DNA of 64,000 nt. Origin: Bacillus rhizoplanae. GTDB lineage: Bacteria > Bacillota > Bacilli > Bacillales > Bacillaceae_G. Made by a program: the position numbers and the translations under genes. Position 1 is the stretch's first letter; each line of letters starts with the position of its first letter. Shown one piece after another: positions 1 to 7,087 of the stretch. The stretch is taken from NCBI RefSeq assembly GCF_917563915.1, contig NZ_CAKJTI010000008.1:1-64000 (forward strand), written 5' to 3'. A model generated the notes under the pieces. It was not told where the DNA came from and did not search any database. It saw nothing but the letters and a program-made list of their open reading frames with translations.

Positions 1-484
1 TTTCTTGATCAAAGACATCTATCTCCTCTACATCAGTTTGCATGGTTTCTTGACCAACGACATCTATCTCCTCTACATCTGTTTGCATGGTTTCTTGACC
101 AACGACATCTATCTCCTCTACATCCGTTTGCATGGTTTCTTGATCAATGACATCTATCTCCTCTACATCTGTTTGCATGGTTTCTTGATCAATGACATCT
201 ATCTCCTCTACATCTGTTTGCATGGTTTCTTGATCAATGGCATCTATCTCCTCTACATCCGTTTGCATAGTTTGTTGAGCAACGACATCTATCTTCTCTG
301 CAATATGGTGAGTCTGTTCACTATTTTCAACATTATCTATTTCGTTTTCCTGTGTTTTAGCCGTTTGTCCTGTCTCTTTCACAATCACACTCCGCTGTAT
401 ATGGTGTTGAAGTGTATATAAATCCAAATGTTGAATATATAATAACGGTTGATTTTTTTCTTTCTTTATTTGTTTACCAGTCAT
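1..484 (-). CDS. Probable CotO-like spore coat protein with 15-residue tandem repeats (3' end outside window)
   Basis: Open reading frame on the minus strand from an ATG at 484 (AAAGGAGG ten bases upstream) that stays open to the window edge. The N-terminus is lysine-rich followed by a PLLYIQ motif, which recalls the start of CotO, a coat morphogenetic protein that in B. cereus-group spores helps exosporium attachment. After about 65 residues come at least six near-identical 15-residue units of the type ETMQTDVEEIDVxDQ, encoded by 45-bp DNA repeats at 14, 59, 104, 149, 194 and 239, plus a degenerate unit at 284. The repeats are strongly acidic. The open frame on the opposite strand through the same bases is a shadow: it has no ribosome binding site and a tyrosine/leucine-rich translation. 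In B. subtilis cotO follows fabI; here fabI lies 26 kb away in the same orientation. The CotO assignment rests on the first 20 residues only. Confidence 0.55.
   Translation of the reverse strand, partial: MTGKQIKKEKNQPLLYIQHLDLYTLQHHIQRSVIVKETGQTAKTQENEIDNVENSEQTHHIAEKIDVVAQQTMQTDVEEIDAIDQETMQTDVEEIDVIDQETMQTDVEEIDVIDQETMQTDVEEIDVVGQETMQTDVEEIDVVGQETMQTDVEEIDVFDQE
14..300. repeat. 45-bp in-frame tandem repeat, 6 close copies plus a degenerate one
   Basis: Units begin at 14, 59, 104, 149, 194, 239 and (degenerate) 284, each opening with GACATCTATC or a one-base variant. The period is a multiple of three, so copy-number change keeps the minus-strand reading frame. This is coding repeat, not a CRISPR: there are no spacers. 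Confidence 0.9.
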
Positions 485-638
485 CTCCAAGCCTCCTTTT
501 TTTCTAAAACGTGCGTTATTACAGTTATATTCATATAGGGCGGAGAAGTTTCGTTAAAAATCGATTCTTTATCTATCTACGCAAGGCACTTTGCTTATTT
601 CCTTAAAATTAGAAGTTTGTCTATAATACTGTTGGTTT

Positions 639-807
639 GGAATAAAGTTTGATCAAAAAACACCTCACAAACTCGTATTTTATGGTAAATAAGAAGAATC
701 CGTTTTGAAAAAGATTGATCAAAATGGATTCTTCTCTAGCATATTTAAGTTTCGGTTTTATAAAAAAGTTTGATCAAACTTTTTTATAAATTATCAAACT
801 TTATTTC
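639..807. repeat. Nested inverted repeats around TGATCA cores
   Basis: Three layers are visible. The outer arms 639-653 and 793-807 match in 14 of 15 positions. A hairpin has arms 692-708 and 719-735 (16 of 17 pairs). A perfect 34-bp palindrome lies at 757-790. TGATCA occurs at the centre of the palindrome, in the left outer arm and in the hairpin loop edge. No gene overlaps it. It may be a small non-autonomous repeat or a strong two-way terminator; its identity is unknown. Confidence 0.75.
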
Positions 808-843
808 AAAGCTACAAATACTTCTCTATTCCCTTCATTTTTT

Positions 844-893
844 ATAAAGTGAAACTTCCATCAGTGGGAATTTTCTTCATCCCCCACTGATAG
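844..893 (+). repeat. bcr1-like repeat, left hairpin only
   Basis: Begins with ATAAAGTGAAAC and contains the ATCAGTGGG ... CCCACTGAT hairpin typical of the left end of the other copies, then stops. The right two thirds of the element are missing. Confidence 0.7.
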
Positions 894-1027
894 AAAATCA
901 AGAATACCCATAAAGTTTATGTGTAATTCTTATGAAACAATTAAATTAGGTTATCTTCACAAGAAAAAAACAATTAAAGATAATTTGATTTTTTTAAAAA
1001 ATGCGCCATTTCATGAGACAACCTGGT

Positions 1028-1054
1028 ACCATTTTTTTCATCATTCATAAAATA
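1028..1054 (+). promoter_or_regulatory. Sigma-K-type promoter for the BclB-domain protein
   Basis: AC at 1028-1029, 16 bases, then CATAAAATA at 1046-1054, an exact match to the known mother-cell sigma-K pattern (AC, N16-17, CATANNNTA). The start codon is 45 bases downstream. Late mother-cell expression fits an exosporium protein. Confidence 0.8.
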
Positions 1055-1099
1055 TATTGAAGTCACTATTTTTATATAGAAAATAAGGAGGATTTTAAT

Positions 1100-1714
1100 T
1101 TGGGCAATAATCAAGATGAACCAAGATGCTTTCCTTTCCCTTGTGCATTTCCTGTACCAGAACCGACGGTACCAGCTAGTTCTAGCACTATAATTCCATT
1201 TTCATCTGGCACAACACCTATTACACCAGCGACTGCGCTTCCGCCTGCTCTTGGGCTTGTAAGTCTCATTGGATTTGGATCAGCTATTCCGACTGTCACT
1301 TTATTAGGAACGTCTCCTAACACTTTTACTCTTAGCGGAGCAACAGAAGCATTTACGATGCCTCGTAATGGCACAATTAAGTCTGTATGGGCAAACTTTA
1401 CTGCTACAGGTATTAATGTAACTCTCCCTCTTGATGGTAGCATTACCGTTCGAGCATCATTATATATTAATACTGTAGCTAACAATAAAACGAACACTTT
1501 TACTGAACTTACAAGTACTGTAGTAAATTTAAGTCCAAGCATTACATCCTTACTTGCATTCCCTGCAAATCTTGCTGGTTCTAATACTACAGTGAGTCAA
1601 CCCGTAAATGCTGGAGATCGTCTAGTCATGGTCTTTTCTATAATCGGTACTGGTGGTCTTACTGCTGTTGCTACTCTTACAGGATTGGCAAGTGCCGGAG
1701 TTGAAATTGTTTAG
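1100..1714 (+). CDS. Exosporium protein with BclB-type C-terminal domain
   Basis: 204 residues, TTG start with AAGGAGG about seven bases upstream. The short N-terminus is rich in Cys, Phe and Pro (CFPFPCAFPVPEP), as in proteins targeted to the exosporium basal layer. The rest, from about residue 30, is a hydrophobic beta-rich domain (IIPFSSG, LIGFGSA, MPRNGTI, GDRLVMVFS) that matches the C-terminal domain of BclB exosporium glycoproteins. Unlike BclB there is no Gly-X-Y collagen segment, so it is the head domain alone. It has its own sigma-K promoter and a terminator at 1787, and so is monocistronic. It is probably a structural part of the spore surface. Confidence 0.8.
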   Translation: MGNNQDEPRCFPFPCAFPVPEPTVPASSSTIIPFSSGTTPITPATALPPALGLVSLIGFGSAIPTVTLLGTSPNTFTLSGATEAFTMPRNGTIKSVWANFTATGINVTLPLDGSITVRASLYINTVANNKTNTFTELTSTVVNLSPSITSLLAFPANLAGSNTTVSQPVNAGDRLVMVFSIIGTGGLTAVATLTGLASAGVEIV

Positions 1715-1786
1715 TTAAAATATTTTCCATGGTAAAGTTTTAATAACTTTGTTACGTCTATTCAACAAAACGGAAGATATTTAAAT

Positions 1787-1825
1787 AATGAGGAGGCTCT
1801 ACGGCCTCCTCATTGCTTATTTTTC
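1787..1825 (+). terminator. Rho-independent terminator
   Basis: 11-bp perfect stem (1787-1797 with 1804-1814, AATGAGGAGGC), six-base loop, followed by a T-rich tail. It closes the BclB-domain gene. Confidence 0.85.
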
Positions 1826-1918
1826 TTTTCCTGCTTATTTACATTATAAGTATTAACATCTTTTCAATCATCCTATTTCTACCAAATTAAATAAACTACC
1901 ATTCATTTAAATATGAAA

Positions 1919-2833
1919 TTATACTTTACGAAAGTAAGAAACGGTTTCTTTCAATCCTTGAAGCAATGAAAATTGCGGCTCCCAATTTAAGTGTCTTCTA
2001 GCTTTCTTATTTAATAGAGAGCTAGAAATAATATCTCCTGATCTTCTCTTTTTGTATATTCTCTTATCTTCTATTTTCATTACACTACAGATCATATCCA
2101 ACAATTCATTGACTGAAGTTTGTTGATTCGAACTAATATTACATATTTGATTATCAGCATTCCTAAGAGCTAAAAAGTTAGCATATGCTACATCTTTAAC
2201 AAAAATAAAATCTCTTGTTTGATTTCCGTCACCATATATAATCGGACTATCATTCTTTAATAATCGGTCCAAAAAAATAGAAACAACACCAGCTTCCCCA
2301 TTTGCATCCTGTCTTGCGCCATACACATTAGAATATCTAAGAATTGTATACTTTAAACCCGAAAGCTTTGCAAATAATTGAATATAGGCTTCACTCGTCA
2401 ATTTCGATAAACCATAAAATGATATAGGATTAAGGTCATGCTTCTCATCAATAGGTAAATATTTAGGATTCCCGTATACAGCAGCGGTTGATGCATGGAT
2501 AATTTTTTTCACGTTATACTTTATACAAGATTGTAGAATATTTATGGTAGCCATAATATTTTCACTACAATCGTAAAGCGGCTGTTTTACAGATTCCTGA
2601 ACAGACACCTGCGCCGCTTGATGTATTACAAAATCTGGTTTTTCTATCATAAAAATTTTATCAATATCGGGATCGCGTATATCAAAATGATAAAAAGCAG
2701 CTCTCGATGGAATATGACGCTTATGGCCAGTAGCCAAATTATCAATAACTACTGTCTCGATATTGTTTTCTAATAAGGATTCAACAATATGTGAACCTAT
2801 GAAACCCGCTCCACCTGTAACTAAGGCCTTCAA
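1919..2833 (-). CDS. NAD-dependent epimerase/dehydratase, UDP-glucose 4-epimerase type
   Basis: 304 residues, TTG start preceded by AAAGGGAGG. Extended short-chain dehydrogenase: N-terminal Rossmann motif TGGAGFIGSH (residues 7-16), HQAAQVSV, the STAAVYGNP strand and the catalytic Tyr-Lys in YGLSK. The length and the YGDGNQTRDF motif are typical of bacterial GalE-like enzymes acting on nucleotide sugars. The exact substrate (UDP-Glc/UDP-GlcNAc or another) cannot be read from sequence. It is the downstream partner of a broken glycosyltransferase gene, five bases away. It presumably supplies a sugar nucleotide for the surface glycan made by the neighbouring genes. Confidence 0.85.
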   Translation of the reverse strand: MKALVTGGAGFIGSHIVESLLENNIETVVIDNLATGHKRHIPSRAAFYHFDIRDPDIDKIFMIEKPDFVIHQAAQVSVQESVKQPLYDCSENIMATINILQSCIKYNVKKIIHASTAAVYGNPKYLPIDEKHDLNPISFYGLSKLTSEAYIQLFAKLSGLKYTILRYSNVYGARQDANGEAGVVSIFLDRLLKNDSPIIYGDGNQTRDFIFVKDVAYANFLALRNADNQICNISSNQQTSVNELLDMICSVMKIEDKRIYKKRRSGDIISSSLLNKKARRHLNWEPQFSLLQGLKETVSYFRKV

Positions 2834-2837
2834 ATGG

Positions 2838-3195
2838 TTACCCTCCCTTTAATATTTCATGAATCATCTCTTTTAGTTGTTGAGCCTGTTGAGTAGTTGA
2901 ATGCTTTTCTTGTACAAGTTCAAATCCATTCTTACCAATTTCTTCTCGTTCTTTATCATCTGTTAAATAGTAATTTGCCTTTTCCATAAAATTATTTTCA
3001 TCTATTTCAACAAAGTGTACCCCTGGCTTTAAACATAAATCTAAAATCTCATCTGAGCTTTGGGCTAGTAATAAAGTGTTATATGCAAACACTTCATTGT
3101 ATAACCATATTGAATTACACGATTGTTAATCATATTGCAATTATGCGATCCTCTTATTACACAACCGATAACTCCTAAATACCGTTTCCAATAGA
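2838..3195 (-). pseudogene. Remnant of a CgeB-like glycosyltransferase
   Basis: The longest open piece (GTG at 3092 to 2838) gives only about 84 residues resembling the C-terminal third of CgeB/YkvP-type glycosyltransferases (VFAYNTLLLAQ ... YYLTDDKEREEI). In-frame codons upstream of the GTG continue as IWLYNE and then hit a stop. The missing homologous stretch (RYLGVIGCVIRGSHN, MINNRV) is readable in another frame from about 3195 down to 3110, so a frameshift lies near 3110-3120. Nothing recognisable remains further upstream. It was probably an intact gene ahead of the epimerase, related in family to the gene at 5892. Confidence 0.7.
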
Positions 3196-3305
3196 AATAA
3201 TATTGTTATAATTTATGTAAACTATATATACTTTGCCACAACAAGTTCATGACTCATATATAGTCACTTACCATGCCCCTTAAAAAATGCTTAAAAAGGT
3301 GAAAA

Positions 3306-3333
3306 TCACCAATTTACTAAATAAAATTGGTGA
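3306..3333 (-). terminator. Terminator after the acetyltransferase gene
   Basis: TCACCAATTT pairs with AAATTGGTGA across an eight-base loop. On the minus strand it is followed by TTTTCACCTTTTT. Confidence 0.7.
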
Positions 3334-3378
3334 CTTCCTATTTTGAATTCCAGTAGATAATCTACCTTTCTTATAAAC

Positions 3379-4035
3379 TTATAGATATTTATCTCCTTTT
3401 TCTCTAGATTTTATTTTTGTTGCCGGTACGCCAAACGCAATGACGTAGGAGCCGATATCTTTTACAACTGTAGCACCAGCACCGATTACGGTATGCTCCC
3501 CTATCGTAATAGAATGGATTACATTTGCTCCTAAAGAGATGACAGAATAATTCCCAATCTTAACATTCCCTCCAAGAGTAGCACCTGGTGCGATAGTCGC
3601 ATAATTATCAATTACACAATCATGATCAACACTGGACTTTGTATTAACAATGCAGTGTTCTCCTATACGCACATTACTATTAATCACAGCTCCTCCCGCT
3701 ACTACCGTTCCTGCTCGAATGATTACATCTTCGCTAATAATCGCAGATGGATGAATAGCACAAACAAAAAGAAAATCTGGAATAATAGTCTTTACTTTCT
3801 CCACTATCTTTCTTCTTATCCAATTATCTCCTACAGCTACAATTCCCCCATGGATATTATCTTTAATAGATAATAGGCTAGATTCATCCCCTATTACTTC
3901 GTAACCATAAACCATTTCATTTTGTGAACGAAAGCCGTCAACTATTCCATAAATATCATATTCTCCAGCTCGTCGAATTACATCAATAACAACCTTGGCA
4001 TGGCCTCCTGAACCAAAAACAACAATTTTTTTCAC
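3379..4035 (-). CDS. NeuD/PglD-family sugar acetyltransferase, candidate GDP-perosamine N-acetyltransferase
   Basis: 218 residues from a GTG at 4035, chosen because AAGGAAGTG lies just upstream; an in-frame ATG at 4059 is less well placed. The N-terminal Rossmann-like half has FGSGGHAKVV. The C-terminal half is a left-handed beta-helix made of hexapeptide repeats (IRAGTVVAGGAVIN, IGEHCIVN, IGNYSVIS, IGAGATVV). SSVDHDC holds the His expected to be catalytic in PglD-like enzymes. The family transfers acetyl from acetyl-CoA to amino sugars or sialic acid. As the window also encodes gmd and a perosamine-synthase-like enzyme, and the known perosamine acetyltransferase PerB belongs to this fold, the 4-amino group of GDP-perosamine is a plausible target (inference). 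Confidence 0.75.
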   Translation of the reverse strand: MKKIVVFGSGGHAKVVIDVIRRAGEYDIYGIVDGFRSQNEMVYGYEVIGDESSLLSIKDNIHGGIVAVGDNWIRRKIVEKVKTIIPDFLFVCAIHPSAIISEDVIIRAGTVVAGGAVINSNVRIGEHCIVNTKSSVDHDCVIDNYATIAPGATLGGNVKIGNYSVISLGANVIHSITIGEHTVIGAGATVVKDIGSYVIAFGVPATKIKSREKGDKYL

Positions 4036-4320
4036 ACTCTTCACTTCCTTGTATATCACTAAAGACGATTAACATTTTTCATAGTTGAATTTACATTTAT
4101 ATACAAGAAAATTACTTATAATAATTATTTATGATTTTAGTTTCTTTATTATGAACATTTAACAATAGAAATGAGCTGATTACTCCCGTATCTTCACACA
4201 GGCAATATTTACAGCATATGATAAATCTAACGTACCTTTATTATCCCCTCGAATGATTTACACTCATATCTACATGTGCTAATACAATTTTTATTGGCAC
4301 AGTAGAGAGGAGAAAAGATA

Positions 4321-4489
4321 ATGACAAGAGACAGATTAAAAACACTTCAACAAAAAATCGAAAAAGGAAATATGCCTTTGTATGATTGTAAAAAGTGAAT
4401 TAAAAATTATAGAAAGATGTTTAAATTCTACTAAATCAATTATTGATTTTATTTCGATCTGTGATGCTATGGATGTTTTTATAAAGTGA
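4321..4489 (+). pseudogene. Small frameshifted gene ending inside a bcr1-like repeat
   Basis: ATG at 4321 with GAGAGGAG upstream opens a frame of 25 codons (starting MTRDRLKTLQQKIEKGN) that stops at 4398. In the adjacent frame from 4388 the peptide continues as VKSELKIIERCLNSTK and on to ISICDAMDVFIK, stopping at 4489. A one-base change in the T/A run near 4387-4394 would join the two into a protein of about 56 residues. Its last codons and stop come from the ATAAAGTGA start of the repeat, so the original C-terminus may have been longer. Function unknown. Confidence 0.5.
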
Positions 4490-4627
4490 AACTTCCATCA
4501 GTGTTTTTTCATCTCCCACTGTTAGCCCCCCAACTGGACTTTTAAGGGCCGTTATCTCCCATCTATCTTCTTAACTTTTCTCTCAATCTTAAGATGGGGG
4601 TTTTAATGCCCACGAATAGCCGGGTAA
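4481..4627 (+). repeat. bcr1-like repeat, diverged full-length copy
   Basis: Has the ATAAAGTGAAAC left end, the first hairpin, the CTATCTTCTT ... ATCTTAAGATGGGGG second hairpin and a CCGGGTAA right end, with several substitutions relative to the clean copies at 33904 and 56917. It lies directly upstream of the ExsF-like gene. Confidence 0.75.
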
Positions 4628-4662
4628 GTCCCTATTTTTTTAAAAATGGGGACTTATCCATA

Positions 4663-4690
4663 ACAATTTAGCTTGCTATTTCATTAAATA
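4663..4690 (+). promoter_or_regulatory. Sigma-K-like promoter for the ExsF-like gene
   Basis: AC at 4663, 17 bases, CATTAAATA at 4682-4690 (one mismatch to CATANNNTA). The same AC-N17-CATTAAATA arrangement precedes the other ExsF-like gene at 24094, which supports it. Confidence 0.65.
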
Positions 4691-4718
4691 TAGTAAGAAA
4701 CTTAAAAGAGGTGAAAAA

Positions 4719-5243
4719 ATGGGTAACAATTTCAATTGCCCTCCGGCATTTCCTGTCGACTTCCCCGCACCGCCTCCTCCAGCATACGGATTTATATTTA
4801 CTCAAGTAACGCAAACACTTGCTAATGGCACAAATATTATAACTTTCCCTTCAAGCGGTCCACTAAATAATACAGTAAATACAACTAATGGATTATTGAT
4901 TAACGTACCTGGGGTATATCAAATTGACTATACTGTAACTTTCAATATTCCTTTTTCAGTTATTCCCCCTGACTTAGTCGATTTCACTGGAGTATTAACC
5001 TCTACTACTGGTTCTGCTCAAATTCCTGGTTCGTTCTCTAGGGTCGCAGATTCAACTGTAGAAGCGATTCCAGGTACTGGTGGCGGTGGATTTACAGGTC
5101 GATATGCTGGTATATTAACTGGCTCCGTTCTTTTCAAAGCAACCACAGGTACTATCATTGGGGTTGACGTTATCTGGGACAAACTAGATTTAGATTCTGC
5201 ACAGGTTCAATTTGCTTCTCTACGAGCAGTACAAGTTGTTTAA
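4719..5243 (+). CDS. ExsF/BxpB-like exosporium protein
   Basis: 174 residues, ATG start, AGAGGTG ten bases upstream. N-terminus MGNNFNCPPAFP followed by a proline-rich stretch; the rest is a beta-sandwich-like domain with the pattern VPGVYQIDYTVTF and a closing SLRAVQVV that parallels the RSGIYQLSYTLTV ... AATLTVTQIA of the protein at 24094. ExsF (BxpB) family proteins sit in the exosporium basal layer and anchor BclA-type filaments. It is a diverged member, longer in the central loop (glycine-rich GTGGGGFTG). It is probably expressed late in the mother cell from the promoter at 4663. Confidence 0.7.
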   Translation: MGNNFNCPPAFPVDFPAPPPPAYGFIFTQVTQTLANGTNIITFPSSGPLNNTVNTTNGLLINVPGVYQIDYTVTFNIPFSVIPPDLVDFTGVLTSTTGSAQIPGSFSRVADSTVEAIPGTGGGGFTGRYAGILTGSVLFKATTGTIIGVDVIWDKLDLDSAQVQFASLRAVQVV

Positions 5244-5343
5244 CTACTTATGCAGAGAAAAATTAACTTCTAAATTTCTACTACGTGTACTGTTCCAAAT
5301 ATAATGGGTTCAGCTATGTTTGCTACAATTCAATATATCATCG

Positions 5344-5364
5344 GTCTAGGCTTCTTAAGCCTAG
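5344..5364. other. Short perfect hairpin between small surface genes
   Basis: TCTAGGCTT and AAGCCTAGA separated by three bases. There is no T-run, so it is a weak terminator or a processing site. The rest of 5244-5520 holds no convincing gene. Confidence 0.4.
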
Positions 5365-5522
5365 ATTGCTTCATCAATAGTTTCAAAGAGTTTATAGAAA
5401 CTGTCCTCTTTCCAGGAGTTTTCTTATTTAGAGAGACAATTTCTTATCAGCTAATAGAATTGTACACCTTTCATCATGAACCCTAAAACATTATATGAAT
5501 TAAAAGGAGGAAAAATTTACCT

Positions 5523-5828
5523 ATGGCACAAATATGTGATGGAAGCGCATGCTTTATATTCTCTACATTACCCCCAGGAACCGTTGTAACAATTGTAGGT
5601 AAATCAGGTCATATGTATGGACCTGCTACGTTTCAATTCTTAGATCCACAAAGTTGTGTAGTTACATTGCTAGAGGAAGACATGACGACTCCTATTTCTA
5701 CTATTATTCTGCAAATCGGCTGTAACGATATTGAAAGTGTCTCGTACAGTCCAGAAATTCCAGGAGGCGGTGGGGATCGCCCAACAACACCAGTTTCAGC
5801 TTTTGGAGAACAAGAAGATCGTTTTTAA
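5523..5828 (+). CDS. Small protein of unknown function, likely spore surface
   Basis: 101 residues, ATG at 5523 with AAAGGAGG about 12 bases upstream. Starts MAQICDGSACFIF, contains four cysteines (5, 10, 50, 67) and ends in a flexible Gly/Pro/Thr-rich acidic tail (GGGGDRPTTP). No signal peptide or membrane segment. I do not recognise the family. The position between an ExsF-like gene and a CgeB-like glycosyltransferase, and the small beta-rich cysteine-containing character, suggest a spore-surface component. Confidence 0.6.
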   Translation: MAQICDGSACFIFSTLPPGTVVTIVGKSGHMYGPATFQFLDPQSCVVTLLEEDMTTPISTIILQIGCNDIESVSYSPEIPGGGGDRPTTPVSAFGEQEDRF

Positions 5829-5891
5829 TATAATTTTTCAATAACAAGTGCTCAAGGGATTGTTATGAAGTAAAACTCTAATTGGTGGTGC

Positions 5892-6866
5892 ATGGTGAAA
5901 TTATTATATATCTCTTCCGGCTACCCAAGAATTTACGAATATTTTGATCAAAGTATAAAAGCTGAGCTAAGTAATAGTGATTATGAATGGCTTCACTTTC
6001 ATCCATTAGAGAGTATAGAGAAGTTAAAGGCGATTGTTGCTAATTTTCAGCCACAGCTAGTTTTAACAATATTAGGAGATCATCTCTCCTTATCAGCTAT
6101 TCAATATTTAAGAGAAAATGGTATCAAACTGGCATGTTGGCTGACCGAAGACCCTTTTTATATTGATAAAACTATTCAAATGATTCATCGATTTGATTAT
6201 ATCTTTACTATTGATAATGTTGCTCTCAGGCACTATCAATCTATTCATCCAAATGTCTACTATTTGCCGTTAGGAACAGACGCAACAATCTTTAAGCCCC
6301 TTCCTGCGGAAAATGTACACAAAAGCGATTTACTTCTTGTAGGATATCCATATCCCACAAGAGTAAATTTTATTCATTTTCTTTTAGATAATACTAAATA
6401 TCAAATCACGCTCATTGGTAAAGGTTGGTATAACAAACTACAAAAAAGATGGAGAAACAATCGGAGAATTATAATTAAAGATATTTGGATTGAACCGCAA
6501 AAGATCCCTTATTATTATAATGGAGCCAAAATCGTGTTAAATCCTCATCGAACTCACAATTTTTGGCTTAACAAAAATACACATGGAGTTATTAGCGAAA
6601 GTATAAATAACCGAACATTTGATATTGCATCCTGTGGGGCTTTTCAACTAATAGAAGAAAAGCCCGATCTTCGTTCCATCTTTACCGAAGAGGAAATGAT
6701 ATCTTACCTAGATTACGAGGATTGCTTACACAAATTAGGTATCTATATGGATGACGAAGAGCAAAGGAAGACTATCGCCCAAAAAGCTCGAAAAATAGTG
6801 ATAGAGCAACATACATTTGGTCATCGAGTTAAGAAAATGATTAAGACCATTTCAAAAACTGTTTAA
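5892..6866 (+). CDS. CgeB/YkvP-like glycosyltransferase
   Basis: 324 residues, ATG start after a weak GGTGG. The GT-B-like layout fits the CgeB/YkvP spore-maturation family: N-terminal VKLLYISSGYPR, a middle segment (CWLTEDPFYIDKT, YLPLGTDATIF) and a C-terminal nucleotide-sugar half with INPH-like LNPHRTHNF and ESINNRTFDIASCGAFQLIEE, then a helix-rich tail. CgeB contributes to the outermost glycosylated spore layer in B. subtilis. Its C-terminal part is homologous in type to the remnant at 2838-3195. It is followed by a terminator at 6940. Confidence 0.75.
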   Translation: MVKLLYISSGYPRIYEYFDQSIKAELSNSDYEWLHFHPLESIEKLKAIVANFQPQLVLTILGDHLSLSAIQYLRENGIKLACWLTEDPFYIDKTIQMIHRFDYIFTIDNVALRHYQSIHPNVYYLPLGTDATIFKPLPAENVHKSDLLLVGYPYPTRVNFIHFLLDNTKYQITLIGKGWYNKLQKRWRNNRRIIIKDIWIEPQKIPYYYNGAKIVLNPHRTHNFWLNKNTHGVISESINNRTFDIASCGAFQLIEEKPDLRSIFTEEEMISYLDYEDCLHKLGIYMDDEEQRKTIAQKARKIVIEQHTFGHRVKKMIKTISKTV

Positions 6867-6939
6867 TAGCTTCCCTTTCTTCTATACGCATATAGTTATT
6901 CATATCCCATATTATAAATTTATTTAGCTTCTAAATTAC

Positions 6940-6971
6940 AAAAATCATCGGTTGTATTACCGATGATTTTT
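6940..6971. terminator. Bidirectional terminator
   Basis: AAAAATCATCGGT pairs perfectly with ACCGATGATTTTT around a six-base loop. It lies between the convergent genes ending at 6866 and 7088. Confidence 0.85.
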
Positions 6972-7087
6972 CATTTTCTATAAAAATCCGATGGTTGTAA
7001 GAAGAAAAAGATATTGTACAACTGCGACATCAAAATTGAGAGTAAGGAAAGGAATTAACAATTTTATAAAAAGAAAAACTGCTGTTG

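Noticed and set aside
14-300. Regular 45-bp repeats as a CRISPR array
   Set aside because: Units are contiguous and coding, without spacers, and no cas genes are near.
5-421. Plus-strand open frame of 138 codons made of repeats
   Set aside because: No ribosome binding site, odd composition, and it is antisense to a minus-strand frame with a clear start and a protein-like repeat.
5304-5486. 60-codon open frame between the ExsF-like and small surface genes
   Set aside because: No ribosome binding site and it crosses a hairpin; composition looks random.
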